Shown: piece after piece, positions 6,484 through 8,458 of the stretch
Position numbering within the stretch: position 1 is the first letter of the stretch
Layout: every line of letters starts with the position of its first letter
From: Bacteroidetes bacterium UBA6161
GTDB lineage: Bacteria; Bacteroidota; Bacteroidia; NS11-12g; UBA955
DNA length: 8,458 nt
Direction of reading: 5' to 3'
Assembly (NCBI GenBank): GCA_002422315.1
Contig: DIUJ01000036.1
Location: 4,709 to 13,166 of the forward strand
Program-made: the position numbers and the translations under genes
The notes under the pieces: generated by a model
What the model was told of the DNA's origin: nothing
What the model saw: only the letters and a program-made list of their open reading frames with translations
The model's database searches: none

Positions 6484-6516
6484 TATTCTAAATACAGAAA
6501 AAAAGGATTTATTATT

Positions 6517-8458
6517 ATGGCAAAAAACTACAAAATCAATGCATTGCTAGGTCGGTTATCAAGAATATCTGTATTATTGATACTATTGATACCTGCATCT
6601 ACATTTGCCCAGTTGAATGGAACTTACACATTAGATCCCTCTTCTGCGGCATCTTCTACAAACTACACTACTATGACTTCTTTTGTTCGAGACTTAAGAG
6701 GCTTAGGTAGGTTAGATGGCGGAACAAACAATGGTGCGGGAGTGAACGGACCTGTAACTTTGAATGTTGCAGCCAACATTACCATGACCGAGCAAATTGA
6801 GATTACTGCTATTGTGGGGATGAGCTCAACAAACACAGTAACAATTAATGGAAACAATGCTCTGTTACAATTTAATGCTACAAGTTCTTTTACTAGACAC
6901 ACATTATTTTTAAATGGTGCGGATTTTTTCACCTTCAAAAATTTAAGAATACATGGTTTAAATGCTTCATGGGTTTACACTGTAAGGTTGTCGAACTTTG
7001 CAGATTACAATACATTCGAAGATTGTGAATTAGCAGCGCCTAATTACAATTTTACATCTGTTACAGTAGGTTGTCCTAACTGTACTTGGTCTAATACAGC
7101 TTCTGCTGGTGCTGTAGTTGCTTTTACCAATTCCTCCAGTAATTTACCAAACCGTACCACCGGCTTTAATGGTCGTGGAAACAAGTTTATAAACAACCTA
7201 ATTACAGGTCCTGCGGATAATGCCGTATTGAATGGACCAACTTACGGGGTATTTGAGCAAGGAACTACAGGAACCTCCGTAGGACAAAATGAATACATTA
7301 ACAACACGATTAAAAATTTTAGTGGTGTTGGGATTTATTCTTGGTATGGCAGTTCTACAAAAGTAATTAACAATAAAATTTCAAGACAATTGAACCTTAG
7401 GCCCCAGTCTGGTGCAACCAACGGGTATATGTATGGAATTTATTTGAATTATATTTTTATTAACCAACATTCACAAGATGCAGAAATTATAGGAAACGAT
7501 GTGAGTAACATTGGAAAGGATATGGACAATACCAATGCCTATTATTTGTATGGTATCGCTACTTCTTATACCAATGGTTCAACTATTCCATCTACTATAA
7601 GCCAAAGAGTTAGAATAGAGAGAAATTTTATTGGAAACAATTATTATGGGCACTTGAACCAAACTTTCAATTATTTCTACGGAATCTATACTTATTATAA
7701 TGCCCAAACAGAGGTGGTGAACAATATAGTTTCTCAAAACCTACCTTATAATGTTAGTAGCTTTCGTTATTATTTCCATTATGGTATTTATGATTTTTAC
7801 TCCAGAGGGTTAGATGTCTTGCATAACTCAGTTATTCTAGATTTTGCAATACCAACAAACCATTATATATACAACTATATGATGTACCAAACATACTGTT
7901 GCACTAGACCAACCGCGGCCAATGAGCAAATAAGAATAAACAACAACAATGTATTTGCTAATTTAACGGGAAGCATACATTACGACTACATGGTATATTT
8001 CAGATACTATACAGAATCAAAAGGAAACAATATTTTTAATAGAGGAGGCAACTGGAACTACATAGGATACAATGCTCCAAGCGGAACAGGTGCATATTAC
8101 TTTAATATAGCAGCTTTCAATGGCAACTTGCCTGCAGACCAAAGAACGAATGTGAGTGGCAATCCAAATTTGGTTAACATAGCAAATAGGAATTTTGCAT
8201 TTACCAATCCATTGTTGAATGCAGCAGCAGCTCCATCGAATGTTACCACAGATTACAACGGCACCCCCCGTAATTTAACAGCACCAGATATAGGAGCTAT
8301 TGAAGTACCTTTTGACTATTCTATTTCTGGTACATTCCAAGGAGGAAGTACCGTATGCGGAAGTTATTCTGAAAACTTGAAGTTTAACATTAATAATTTG
8401 ATGCCATTTGCATTGCCAATGGGCAGATTAGGCTTTCAATTGAACAATCAAGCAGTTC
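6517..8458 (+). CDS. Secreted right-handed beta-helix surface protein (partial, runs off the right edge)
   Basis: The frame is open from ATG 6517 to the window end: 647 codons with no stop, so the C-terminus is missing. A signal peptide is clear: basic start, hydrophobic core at about residues 17-27, cleavage after T-F-A31 before Q32. Residues 33-110 follow the typical opening of Bacteroidota surface proteins (L-N-G-T-Y-T-L-D-P ..., then G-P-V-T-L-N-V and E-Q-I-E-I-T-A-I-x-G). Residues about 240-445 are beta-helix coils with a recurring Y-G-I-Y motif (243, 306, 345, 388, 422, plus VGIY at 271), each followed by an N-N-x-I/V turn. The segment 549-596 ends in P-D-I-G-A-I-E, the usual close of such a helix, and a new domain begins near 600. 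Many such proteins carry a type IX sorting domain at the C-terminus, which would lie outside the window. Role: probably adhesion or polysaccharide binding; inferred, not shown. Confidence 0.88.
   Translation, partial: MAKNYKINALLGRLSRISVLLILLIPASTFAQLNGTYTLDPSSAASSTNYTTMTSFVRDLRGLGRLDGGTNNGAGVNGPVTLNVAANITMTEQIEITAIVGMSSTNTVTINGNNALLQFNATSSFTRHTLFLNGADFFTFKNLRIHGLNASWVYTVRLSNFADYNTFEDCELAAPNYNFTSVTVGCPNCTWSNTASAGAVVAFTNSSSNLPNRTTGFNGRGNKFINNLITGPADNAVLNGPTYGVFEQGTTGTSVGQNEYINNTIKNFSGVGIYSWYGSSTKVINNKISRQLNLRPQSGATNGYMYGIYLNYIFINQHSQDAEIIGNDVSNIGKDMDNTNAYYLYGIATSYTNGSTIPSTISQRVRIERNFIGNNYYGHLNQTFNYFYGIYTYYNAQTEVVNNIVSQNLPYNVSSFRYYFHYGIYDFYSRGLDVLHNSVILDFAIPTNHYIYNYMMYQTYCCTRPTAANEQIRINNNNVFANLTGSIHYDYMVYFRYYTESKGNNIFNRGGNWNYIGYNAPSGTGAYYFNIAAFNGNLPADQRTNVSGNPNLVNIANRNFAFTNPLLNAAAAPSNVTTDYNGTPRNLTAPDIGAIEVPFDYSISGTFQGGSTVCGSYSENLKFNINNLMPFALPMGRLGFQLNNQAV

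Noticed and set aside
6663..6938. 91-codon minus-strand ORF
   Set aside because: It lies wholly opposite the beta-helix protein gene, which has a signal peptide, a promoter and family features.

Overview
The window looks like chromosomal DNA from a member of the Bacteroidota. It is AT-rich. Two promoter-like sites match the Bacteroidota -7 consensus TAnnTTTG just upstream of genes on the + strand (3297-3304 and 6476-6483), and another lies upstream of a gene on the - strand (3168-3175). The gene content also fits: a DUF4340 protein, a ComEC without the beta-lactamase domain, a CsbD-like protein, and a large secreted beta-helix protein of the type usually exported by the type IX secretion system. 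I cannot name the genus.

Layout. Positions 1-180 are a GC-richer, C-tract-rich stretch with nested inverted repeats and no clear gene. It may be the edge of a repeat, mobile element or structured RNA that continues to the left. Positions 181-487 hold a strong minus-strand terminator hairpin and a possible small RNA. A minus-strand block follows: a CsbD-like stress protein (488-715), a non-coding stretch, a doubtful 53-residue ORF (991-1152), an EamA-type exporter (1149-2093) and a DUF4340 protein (2112-3134). The last two appear to form an operon read right to left from a promoter near 3170. Plus-strand genes start at about 3310: a Glu/Pro-rich protein with a conserved-looking C-terminal helical domain (3310-4284), the DNA-uptake channel comEC (4519-6342), and an open-ended secreted beta-helix protein (6517 to the right edge).

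Functionally these look like independent housekeeping and surface genes: stress protection, metabolite export, DNA uptake and a surface adhesin or hydrolase-like protein. Only the DUF4340-EamA pair is clearly organised as an operon. I found no CRISPR array, tRNA, rRNA, recognisable transposase or defence system, and nothing that amounts to a convincing new system. The items most worth checking are the structured left edge, the Tyr-rich beta-helix repeats, the TTG-started and possibly coupled EamA gene, and the small-RNA candidate.
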